Assembly (NCBI GenBank): GCA_028095005.1
Contig: CM051459.1
Location: 255,860,229-255,924,228 of the forward strand
Direction: 5' to 3'
DNA: 64,000 bases
Source: Rhynchospora pubera
Taxonomy: Eukaryota > Streptophyta > Magnoliopsida > Poales > Cyperaceae
In this document: piece by piece, positions 12,050 to 20,082 of the stretch
How positions within the stretch are numbered: position 1 is the stretch's first letter
How the letters are laid out: each line of letters begins with the position of its first letter
Position numbers and translations under genes: made by a program
Notes under the pieces: generated by a model
What the model was told of the DNA's origin: nothing
What the model saw: only the letters and a program-made list of their open reading frames with translations
The model's database searches: none

Positions 12050-13490
12050 CTTAAACTTGCTTGTCCCTAAGCAACTATTCAAACTTAGAAAGATAGTTTA
12101 GGACTTAATTGCAATTCAATGGTTGGTTTCCTAAACCTAAGAAGGGTCCTTAGTATAATTAACATCAAAACTTAAGCAATTTCAAAATAGAGCATGTCAA
12201 AACAATTTTCCAAAATCCAATTTCAAACAATTTTAGTCCAAGTGACCATGACTTTATACAAACAATTCTCAAAACAATTGACCATCATTAATCATGACTT
12301 TCCCCGTCTTTCTTTAATCCCAATTGGTTTTCAAGTTCCTAAAATTTGCATTAACAATCAAGATACAGGATCACACCCTCCCATCACAAACGTTAGTCCA
12401 TCAAATTCAATCAAACAAGAGTTAAGACAATTCACCTTTACAATTTAAATTTAAAGATACATTTTGCTCCTGGGGCAAGGAGATTTTTCCCGAGGCGGAG
12501 AAGTCAGCCAGATAAAAGCGGATTTAACTTTAGAGGATTTTTCCTCTTTATTTCTTTTCTTTTTTTTTATACCATGAATCTCTTTCTGTTTCTTACCCAT
12601 GGTTTATGGAGTTCTTTTAATCCGCTAGTACCTATAGCTTCCTACAGTGTCCATGGCACTGCACCACTTTTTAGTTCCTTTTTTTTTTTTTTGATTTCGA
12701 TTTTTCTGATTTTTTTTTATAACATTTAATTTAAACTTAAAAACAATGTGACATTTCATTAACTCTTGCTATGATCTCTTTTGTTGAATCTCGATTTTGT
12801 GTTGCAAGAATCGATCTAAGGGCATTTCGGGTATTCAATTTTAAAAGTGGATGCCAAATAACCGAAATCTTGTATTTCAATGCAAACTTTAAAATCTTAA
12901 AGCTCAATTGAACTTAAAGAACTACGAGACAAGTCATGCTCAATACTTTTCAATTGCTTTTAATCCTTGAGTGTATTAAGTTAGGTCAAATTCAAATCCA
13001 GATTTTCAAATTTCAATTTCAAGTCATACTCAATTCTTAATTTGCTCAAATTTCAATCCTAATCATTACTAATTACCTTCTTAAACTTATCTAAATGCAA
13101 ATTATATGAATTAACCATGCATTATATGCAGTCTTCTTCGCACGTACCCATGTTTTCCATATACAAATCTAAATGAAAAACGCTCAGGTCAAGTTTTCAG
13201 GCGTCCCCGCCAGGATCCTGGCGGGTTCGCTTGAATCTGTCCCGAGAGTCATGCAAAAGGGATTTATTCCTGGCGGGTCGCCAGAAATGGTCCCGAGAGA
13301 GTACAATACTACATGAAATGATGCAATTTCCTAGATACACGTGCATTTCCATCAAATTTCCAAATTCCCCTCCCCAAACTTGTTCAATTGCATCCAGCAA
13401 ACACAAACAAACAGAATTTTAAAAGAGAAAAATAAAAGAAAAGTGAAGGAAACTCACAAATTGTCGTGCCGACCTTCCGGTCATCAAATC
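12050..13490 (-). other. Noncoding spacer between ATHILA ORF and 3' LTR
   Basis: About 1.4 kb without a credible ORF. It has T-rich runs (12550-12570, 12677-12720), many CAATTTCAA-type words, and two palindrome copies near its upstream (right) end at 13218-13284. Long 3' spacers after the extra ORF are usual in Athila elements. Confidence 0.6.
13218..13284. repeat. Palindromic mini-repeat, 2 copies, in 3' spacer
   Basis: Copies at 13218-13233 (one extra base, GGGTTCGCTTG) and 13270-13284 (canonical). Each is followed a few bases later by TCCCGAGAG, the conserved companion box seen at other internal sites. Bases 13205-13222 also form CCCCGCCAGG/CCTGGCGGG, an inverted pair on their own. Confidence 0.85.
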
Positions 13491-15005
13491 TCACTGAGGC
13501 GGTGGAGGTGGCGGCGGTCCATAGATCGGGAAGAACCAATCATACATCTCGTTCACCCGTCCACGAGCCACCTCATTCTCTCTCTCGTGTTGGAGGAGGA
13601 GGTTGATGTCTCGCCTTGCCTCCGCTTGTTCCCTTTCAATTGCATCGCACTTGTCACTTATCCTCTTTCCTAACTCGATCGATTCATTCGAGAGGCGAGC
13701 TAGGTTGTTCAAACTAGCACAAAGAGATGCATAGTTGAACTCTTCTTGTGGCGGTGCATAGGAAGATGAACCACCCGCATCAAACCCTCCTTGTGGCATG
13801 GCATAGGGCGGCATTTGGTACGGTGGTATCCCGTACTGGCCAAACGGCTGCGGCCCTTGTTCTTCTTCTTGCACAGGCTCTTGCGGTGGTGGTTGCATAG
13901 GAGCATCAGGTATGTCCGCTCCTTCGTTGGGCTCGGGTAGTAGCCATGTGAATCGGTCCCCAAACCTGAAATTGTCATTAAGTGGCAGTGGCACGGGCTC
14001 TCTAACTTCATTCTTCCATGCCCAAGGTCCATCATCCGGGCCAACTAAGAACCCAATCTGCCTCAAGTACTTTGCATCCATGAGAGAAGGGGCAGTACAC
14101 TCGGTCAGATCCTCAAGACGTGCCAAAGGGATACCGTTCATTTCAGCAAGATAGGTCACATACCCTCCAATGGTAACTTGTCCTTCTCCCTTCCTTCTTA
14201 ATTTCGCAATCCCTTCCCAGTACTTCATCATCATCACTCCCAAATCCAGCTTGGAGTAATTTGCAACTCCATGCAACATCCGTGTCAATACCATGAATTC
14301 TTCCTTCCTAATCTTTGAAGAAGACTCACCTCTTGCAAACAAAGTGTTGCTAAGGGCCCTCTGCATTATCCGAATGACAGGATGCTGGATAAACTTTCCT
14401 TTTGGTTGCTCACCCGCCTTGCCCGTGTCTCCAGAAATTTGCCCCCAAAGATTGCTCGAGTATTTTCCTTTGTACTCTCCACCGGGCGTGAATCCCATAT
14501 ACTCGCACAATTCCAGGGCATCAGTCTCATAATCGATATCAAGGAGACGGTACCTCATCACAAACACTTCATCCTCTTCTTGAATGGACAAAGAGGCTAG
14601 AAACTCAACTGTGAGCCTCTTGTAGGCGGGCCTCTTGATATCCCAGAACTTCCTCATAATTCCCCCTTTTTCAGATATGGCTAGAAACTGCTCCAAAATC
14701 CCTATCTTCTCCAGAATGTCCAGGTCTACAGCTCGGGTGTTCTCAATCCTCTTGCTGCTGAAATATGTTATGGCATCGGCCATCTTTTGTGAGTCAGCAA
14801 TGATTGGCCCGACCACATTCTCTTCTTCTTCCATATAATCTGATCCGGACTGAGAAGCGGAGCGGGTCGCGGATTGAGAGGCTTCGGAACTTGACGGTGA
14901 AGGGGTGGGATCATGGGTTCTCTTTCGAGAGGAACTAGCACCGGTAACAGCGGAGCGGAGACGCTTCGCCATGCTACCGATGGTAGGGTTCTTGGCACGA
15001 GGCAT
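13491..15005 (-). CDS. ATHILA-type ORF downstream of pol (504 aa)
   Basis: An intact 504-codon frame starting MPRAKNPTIG. The N-terminal ~80 residues are Ser/Arg-rich and basic (SSSRKRTHD), then an acidic patch (DYMEEEENVVG), then a globular region with FWDIKRPAYKRLTVEFLASL, ELCEYMGFTPGGEYKG and NYSKLDLGVMMMKYWEGIAK. These resemble the plant ATHILA ORF/putative plant transposon protein family. The C-terminus is Pro/Gln-rich, with a predicted coiled-coil-like stretch and a final run of prolines. In this lineage an ORF in this place is sometimes called env-like, but I see no signal peptide or clear membrane segment, so an envelope function is not supported. No palindrome copy lies inside it, although copies flank both sides. 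Its role is unknown. Confidence 0.8.
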   Translation of the reverse strand: MPRAKNPTIGSMAKRLRSAVTGASSSRKRTHDPTPSPSSSEASQSATRSASQSGSDYMEEEENVVGPIIADSQKMADAITYFSSKRIENTRAVDLDILEKIGILEQFLAISEKGGIMRKFWDIKRPAYKRLTVEFLASLSIQEEDEVFVMRYRLLDIDYETDALELCEYMGFTPGGEYKGKYSSNLWGQISGDTGKAGEQPKGKFIQHPVIRIMQRALSNTLFARGESSSKIRKEEFMVLTRMLHGVANYSKLDLGVMMMKYWEGIAKLRRKGEGQVTIGGYVTYLAEMNGIPLARLEDLTECTAPSLMDAKYLRQIGFLVGPDDGPWAWKNEVREPVPLPLNDNFRFGDRFTWLLPEPNEGADIPDAPMQPPPQEPVQEEEQGPQPFGQYGIPPYQMPPYAMPQGGFDAGGSSSYAPPQEEFNYASLCASLNNLARLSNESIELGKRISDKCDAIEREQAEARRDINLLLQHERENEVARGRVNEMYDWFFPIYGPPPPPPPQ

Positions 15006-15043
15006 GGCTGAAATTGGCTAGGGTTTAGCTTTCAGGCAGGTTT

Positions 15044-15149
15044 CTGGCGGGTCGCCTGAATTCCTGGCGGGTCGCCAGAAATTGTTTGGAAATGAGGGTG
15101 GTTCGGGACAGATCCTGGCGGGTCGCCTGGTTTTCTGGCGGGTCGCCAG
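15044..15149. repeat. Palindromic mini-repeat, two dimers
   Basis: Copies at 15044-15058, 15064-15078, 15115-15129 and 15135-15149. Each dimer has a first unit ending GCCTG and a second ending GCCAGAAA, with a 20-bp period. The dimer appears to be the propagating unit. Confidence 0.9.
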
Positions 15150-15621
15150 AAACTGGGTTGGTACGGGTTTTGCGGTTTTTTCGAGAATTTTGCGGTACCA
15201 GAAGGTTTTCGAAAGTCAAACAAGTGGATTTTTGAGAATAGGGAAGGGATTACCTTGGGAAACGAAGCGAAACGGCGAAGGTTCGAGAGAGAGAAGAAGG
15301 TTGGTGGTGCCGCGGTGAAATTCAAAGGAGAAGGTCGAAATTGACGGCGTAGACAAGCTCTCGGCGGCGAGGAGACGCGAGAGACGGTCTCCGTTCGTCG
15401 AGGGGTGGTCGGAATCGTCGGTTTGGGTGGTGTGGCTTGGTTTCGGCGGGTCCGATCGAGAGAGGGAGAGAGAGAGATTAAAGAGGGAGAAAGAGGGGTC
15501 GGGTAGGAAGAGAGAGAGAGGGAGAGAGAGGGGTTTAATGGGTTGAGTCAGTTACAAAACGCGTAACGGGTCAAACGGGTCGCAACATGGTCAGTTATTA
15601 GGGTTCTTGCCGACATGAGAT

Positions 15622-15777
15622 CTGGCGGGTCGCCAGAAATCGTCCCGACAGCCTCCATTTTCGCCCTTTTTCTGGCGGGTCGCCAGGATTTCTGGCGGGT
15701 CGCCAGAAATCATCCTGAAAGCCATGTTTTCGCCTTTCTATCTGGCGGGTCGCCTGAAACTCTGGCGGGTCCGCCTG
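15622..15777. repeat. Palindromic mini-repeat, five copies
   Basis: Copies at 15622, 15672, 15692, 15742 and 15762; the last has one extra C (GGGTCCGCCTG). Monomer, dimer, dimer arrangement. Segments between them repeat too: CGTCCCGACAGCC after the first copy and CATCCTGAAAGCC after the third, followed by similar ATTTTCGCC/TGTTTTCGCC text. A ~70-bp composite unit has therefore been duplicated. Confidence 0.9.
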
Positions 15778-15975
15778 GATGCATTTTTTCACCTAAATCA
15801 ACCACAGAATAAACCATTTAAATCCTAATTTTTTGTATTTTCTAATTTTTTTGTATTTTCTCAATTTTTCAACGCAAGTAAATAAATTAAAATAAATCAT
15901 AAAAAATTTAAAAAAAACCCTTGGGTTGCCTACCAAGAAGCGCTCATTTAAGGTCTCGAGCTCGACCCCTCATAT

Positions 15976-18864
15976 CTACGTCTCTTCGGGTCTCGGATCA
16001 ACGAGTGATTTCGAGACCAATTCTTCCTCCTCTTGTCCTTGGATGTAAAGCTTGAGGCGCTGCCCATTCACAGTGAAATAGCTCCCATCATTACCCCATA
16101 GCTCAACTGCTCCATAAGGATAGACCTTTTTCACTCGAAACGGTCCAGACCATCTTGATTTAAGCTTGCCTGGAAATAGCCTCAATCTTGAATTGAAAAG
16201 TAGGACCATGTTTCCCTCCTTGAGCACTCTCCGTTGGATATGTTTATCATGCCACTTCTTCGTTCGCTCTTTGTACAACCGAGCATTCTCATAAGCATCC
16301 ATACGGATCTCATCTAACTCGTGCAAATCCAGAATTCGCTTCTCTCCTGCAGCTTGTGCATCCCAATTGATTGTCTTGACTGCCCAATAAGCCTTGTGCT
16401 CTAGTTCCACCGGTAAGTGACAAGCCTTTCCATAGATCAACTTGAAAGGACTCATTCCTATTGGAGTTTTGTAGGCAGTTCGATATGCCCAAAGTGCTTC
16501 ATCTAGCTTCAACGCCCAATCCTTCCTCGTGCTACCCACCGTTTTTTGCAAAATATTCTTGATCTCTCTATTTGACACCTCAACTTGACCACTGGTTTGT
16601 GGATGATAAGGTGTAGCAACTTTGTGAGTAACTCCATATTTTCTCAAGAGATTATCAAACTGTCGATTTATGAAATGCTTCCCTCCATCGCTTATGACAA
16701 CTCTTGGAATCCCAAATCGGGGAAAGATCACCTTATTGAAGAGCTTCTTCACCGTGGCTGAGTCGGCATGCTTGCTTGGAATTGCTTCTACCCACTTGGA
16801 CACATAATCAACGGCTACAAGGATGAATTCATACCCAAGGGATGGCGGAAATGGTCCCATGAAGTCCACTCCCCAAACATCAAATATCTCAACTTCAAGC
16901 ACCGGATTTTGAGGCATTTGTTGTCTTCGAGAAATGTTTCCCGCCCTTTGACATTGATCACACTTGAGAACAAAGGCTCTTGCATCCTTGAAAATCGATG
17001 GCCAATAGAAACCGGACTGAAGCACCTTCGCGGCGGTTTTGTCGGTGGAAGCATGTCCTCCATAAGCGGACGAATGGCACTGGTAAAGAATATCTTCAAC
17101 TTCCTCTAGGGGCACGCATCTTCGAAACATACCATCTACTCCTCTCTTCCATAAGAACGGGTCATCCCAATAGTAAAACTTTGAATCGGCTCGGAACTTC
17201 TTGAATTGCTGGGACGAATACCCATGAGGCTTGATTCCGCTTGCTAGAAAATTCGCGAAATCTGCATACCAAGGTACCCTGGCGGGTCCGCCTGGATCCT
17301 GGCGGGTCGCCTGGAGGTGAATGCGCCTGGCTGGTCTGTCAGGATGAATCCTGGCGGGTCGCCAGGATTCCTGGCGGGTCGCCAGAAATTGTGCCGAGAG
17401 TAGCTGCTCGCTTGGTAGGTCATCATTTATGGGCATCAATTGGTCTTCCGTCTTCTCCACTTGAATTCTGGACAAATGATCTGCAACTAGATTCTCTGTG
17501 CCCTTCTTGTCTTTGATTTCTATGTCGAATTCTTGAAGTAAGAGCACCCATCGGATCAAGCGGGGTTTGGTGTCCTTCTTAGTCATGAGATATTTGATGG
17601 CAGCATGGTCGGTATAGACAATCACCTTCGATCCAACAAGATATGATCTGAATTTGTCCAATGCATATACTATGGAAAGCAACTCCTTTTCGGTGGTGGT
17701 ATAGTTCACTTGAGCCGCATCTAAGACTTTGCTTGCATAGTATATGGCATAAGGTTTCTTGTCACGCCTTTGTCCCAAAACTGCTCCAATTGCATAATCG
17801 CTTGCATCGCACATCAACTCAAAAGGTAATGTCCAATCGGGCGGTTGGAGAATGGGTGCTACCACCAAAGCTTCCTTAATCCTGCAAAAGGCATCAACAC
17901 AATCATCATCAAAGTCAAATTCAACATCTTTCATAGTGAGATTAGTTAAAGGTTTTGCGATTTTAGAGAAATCTTTAATGAACCGCCGGTAAAAACCGGC
18001 ATGACCCAAGAAGCTTCGAATGTCTCTAACGCATGTTGGTTGCCTCAATTTCTCAATGACTTCCACTTTTGCTTTGTCAACCGAGATCCCTTGAGACGAA
18101 ATCACGTGCCCAAGTACCACTCCCTCGCGAACCATGAAGTGACATTTCTCCCAATTCAACACTAGATTCACCTCTTCACACCGCTTCAACACCTTAACCA
18201 AGTTGGCTAAGCAATGATCGAAGGTTGTACCATAGACCGAAAAATCATCCATGAACACTTCCATGTCTTTTTCAATGAAATCGGAGAATATCGCCATCAT
18301 AGCTCTTTGGAAGGTGGCTGGGGCGTTACACAACCCAAATGGCATCCTTCGGTATGCGTAGGTACCATATGGGCATGTAAAGGTTGTCTTCTCTTGGTCG
18401 CTTGGATGAATGGGGATTTGGAAGAACCCGGAATACCCATCCAAATAGCAAAAATAGGAATGATTGGCTAGTCTCTCCAAGAGTTGATCAACAAATGGAA
18501 GGGGAAAATGGTCTTTTCTCGTGGCGGTGTTGAGCTTTCGATAATCAATGCACATTCTCCAACCCGTGACCACTCGAGTTTGGATTAACTCATTCTTGTC
18601 GTTCTTCACCACCGTAGTACCTCCCTTCTTAGGCACCACATGAACCGGACTAACCCACTTGGAGTCGGAAATCGGATAAATGATCCCGGCTTCAAGTAGC
18701 TTGAGAACTTCTTTCTTTACCACCTCCTTCAAGGTTGGATTTAATCTTCTTTGATGCTCAATGGTTGGCTTGCAGTCATCTTCCATTAGAATCCGGTGAG
18801 TACAAATGCTCGGATCTAGGCCTTTCAAATCATCAATCGAGTAACCAATAGCCTTACGATGGGA
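15976..18864 (-). CDS. Retrotransposon pol: RT, RNase H, integrase (frame interrupted by a TGA upstream)
   Basis: From the first Met at 18828 there are 950 codons. Reverse transcriptase: LDGYSGF near residue 129, GLCNAPATFQ near 165 and the FMDD catalytic box near 192. RNase H follows: DASDYAIGAVLG near 340 and the TDHAA motif. The integrase has an HHCC zinc region (HSSAYGGH, CDQC), catalytic Asp in WGVDFMGPF, Asp in ISDGGKHF, and Glu in QVEVSNREI. No chromodomain is seen, consistent with Athila. The linker between RNase H and integrase contains a ~45-residue insert encoded by four palindrome copies (17279-17385). The frame is continuous with the protease ORF except for a TGA at 18865-18867, so protease and pol were probably one polyprotein. 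It acts in cytoplasmic particles and, for integrase, the nucleus. Confidence 0.93.
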   Translation of the reverse strand, partial: SHRKAIGYSIDDLKGLDPSICTHRILMEDDCKPTIEHQRRLNPTLKEVVKKEVLKLLEAGIIYPISDSKWVSPVHVVPKKGGTTVVKNDKNELIQTRVVTGWRMCIDYRKLNTATRKDHFPLPFVDQLLERLANHSYFCYLDGYSGFFQIPIHPSDQEKTTFTCPYGTYAYRRMPFGLCNAPATFQRAMMAIFSDFIEKDMEVFMDDFSVYGTTFDHCLANLVKVLKRCEEVNLVLNWEKCHFMVREGVVLGHVISSQGISVDKAKVEVIEKLRQPTCVRDIRSFLGHAGFYRRFIKDFSKIAKPLTNLTMKDVEFDFDDDCVDAFCRIKEALVVAPILQPPDWTLPFELMCDASDYAIGAVLGQRRDKKPYAIYYASKVLDAAQVNYTTTEKELLSIVYALDKFRSYLVGSKVIVYTDHAAIKYLMTKKDTKPRLIRWVLLLQEFDIEIKDKKGTENLVADHLSRIQVEKTEDQLMPINDDLPSEQLLSAQFLATRQESWRPARIHPDRPARRIHLQATRQDPGGPARVPWYADFANFLASGIKPHGYSSQQFKKFRADSKFYYWDDPFLWKRGVDGMFRRCVPLEEVEDILYQCHSSAYGGHASTDKTAAKVLQSGFYWPSIFKDARAFVLKCDQCQRAGNISRRQQMPQNPVLEVEIFDVWGVDFMGPFPPSLGYEFILVAVDYVSKWVEAIPSKHADSATVKKLFNKVIFPRFGIPRVVISDGGKHFINRQFDNLLRKYGVTHKVATPYHPQTSGQVEVSNREIKNILQKTVGSTRKDWALKLDEALWAYRTAYKTPIGMSPFKLIYGKACHLPVELEHKAYWAVKTINWDAQAAGEKRILDLHELDEIRMDAYENARLYKERTKKWHDKHIQRRVLKEGNMVLLFNSRLRLFPGKLKSRWSGPFRVKKVYPYGAVELWGNDGSYFTVNGQRLKLYIQGQEEEELVSKSLVDPRPEET
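17279..17385. repeat. Palindromic mini-repeat, four copies inside pol
   Basis: Copies at 17279 (16 nt, extra C), 17299, 17351 and 17371. They are translated in pol as LATRQ, WRPAR and GGPAR peptides in different frames between the RNase H and integrase domains. The reading frame stays open through all four, although the 20-bp spacing and the 1-nt variant shift frame locally. Confidence 0.9.
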
Positions 18865-20082
18865 TCACAATTCCTTCAAAAGTTTCTCAATTTCTTCGCT
18901 GCTTAGATGTGCACTTACTATCACCGGATATGTCTCATCAGGCCCCAGGTATTGGTATTGGAGATTGGAGGGCAGAGGCTTCAGATTCAACTTTGGTTGT
19001 TCAGGGCTGGCTTCCTGGCGGGTCGCCATGATTTCTGGCGGGTCGCCAGAAACCATCCTGAGAGCGTCAACTTCTTCTTCAGCGCCTGGTTCCTCATCCA
19101 AACTCGCCAAATAAGCATCCCACTCCTCCTGGTTGTCGATGGGGTAGGTGTAGGCTTTCGTTACCGCCGAATTGAACTCTTCTTGTACCATTTCATCAAG
19201 CAAATCCACCATGCAACAAGTATCTACTTGGTTGGGCAGCTTCATTGCTTTCTCTACTTCGAATTCGGCCGTTTCGTCTCCTACCTTCACGAGCATCTTT
19301 CCATTCCTACAATTGATAAAAATACCAGCAGTTGCAAGAAATGGTCTACCAAGAATAATAGGTACCTCGGGGTCTTCTTCCATGTCTACAATCACAAAAT
19401 CGCACGGTACTACAATATCTCCAACTTGAAGTGGTACGTCTTCAACAATTCCCAAGGGCAAACGGGTCGATCGATCTGCAAGTTGCAGTGTCATCCGAGT
19501 CGTTCTCAATTCTCCCACACCCAGCTTGTTGAAAATTGATTCGGGCATGAGACTCACGCTCGCCCCTAAGTCTAGCAAGGCTCGCTTGATGTTTGCCTCC
19601 CCAATCTTGCATGGAATCGTGAATCTCCCTGGATCTTTCAACTTCGGGGGAAGTTTCTTGGTTGATACGGATTTGCTCTCATGTGTTACAGCAATGCAAA
19701 CGTCCTCTAGCTTCTTCTTGTTTGTCAAAATATCCTTTAGGAACTTAGCATAGGAGGGCATTTTGGTCAACATGTCGGTGAAGGGTATGGAGATTTGAAT
19801 TTGTGACATTATCTCCATGAACTTGCTGTATTCCTTCTCTTCCTTTGCCTTGGCTAGCCTTTGAGGATATGGAACTTCTGGGGCATAGCGGGTCTGAATC
19901 GGGGCTTCGATCTTGCCTTTCTGAGCCTCAGAACCTTTTCTGGCGGGTCCGCCTGAGTCCTGGCGGGTCGCCAGAAACTGTCCCGAGGGTTCTGTGTTCT
20001 GCACATTTTCCTGGCGGGTCCGCTTGGATCGGTCCTGAGAACGATTCGTCTGGATTCTTGGGCCCATCGTACTCCGTTCCAC
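18865..20082 (-). CDS. Retrotransposon aspartic protease segment (405 aa)
   Basis: The protease core has DLGAS near residue 171 (Athila-type active site in place of DTGA/DSGA), followed by LMPESIF, and IILGRPFLAT near 250, the conserved second Gly-Arg-Pro element of retroviral-type proteases. Upstream is a Lys/Glu-rich linker with KFMEIMSQIQISIPF, common in Athila gag-pol. The first ~50 residues are out of frame with gag and overlap its 3' end by 155 nt. Palindrome copies encode FLATRQDSGGPARK near residue 37 and SGDPPEIMATRQ near residue 345, both in linkers. The ORF ends at a TGA at 18865, after which the same frame resumes as pol. Confidence 0.88.
   Translation of the reverse strand: MERSTMGPRIQTNRSQDRSKRTRQENVQNTEPSGQFLATRQDSGGPARKGSEAQKGKIEAPIQTRYAPEVPYPQRLAKAKEEKEYSKFMEIMSQIQISIPFTDMLTKMPSYAKFLKDILTNKKKLEDVCIAVTHESKSVSTKKLPPKLKDPGRFTIPCKIGEANIKRALLDLGASVSLMPESIFNKLGVGELRTTRMTLQLADRSTRLPLGIVEDVPLQVGDIVVPCDFVIVDMEEDPEVPIILGRPFLATAGIFINCRNGKMLVKVGDETAEFEVEKAMKLPNQVDTCCMVDLLDEMVQEEFNSAVTKAYTYPIDNQEEWDAYLASLDEEPGAEEEVDALRMVSGDPPEIMATRQEASPEQPKLNLKPLPSNLQYQYLGPDETYPVIVSAHLSSEEIEKLLKEL
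19015..19049. repeat. Palindromic mini-repeat dimer in the protease-RT linker
   Basis: Copies at 19015 (ending GCCATG) and 19035 (canonical, ending GCCAGAAA), followed by CCATCCTGAGAG, the companion box. The frame stays open. Confidence 0.88.

Larger units (their letters stand above)
15006..15975 (-). other. Spacer between pol and the ATHILA ORF, repeat-laden
   Basis: No credible ORF. It holds nine palindrome copies and GA-rich runs (15455-15535). It may act as leader for a transcript of the ATHILA ORF, but no convincing promoter or splice signal was identified. Confidence 0.55.

Noticed and set aside
13491..15005. True envelope protein for the ATHILA-type ORF
   Set aside because: No signal peptide, clear membrane segment or furin-like site is visible; only ATHILA-family similarity is supported.
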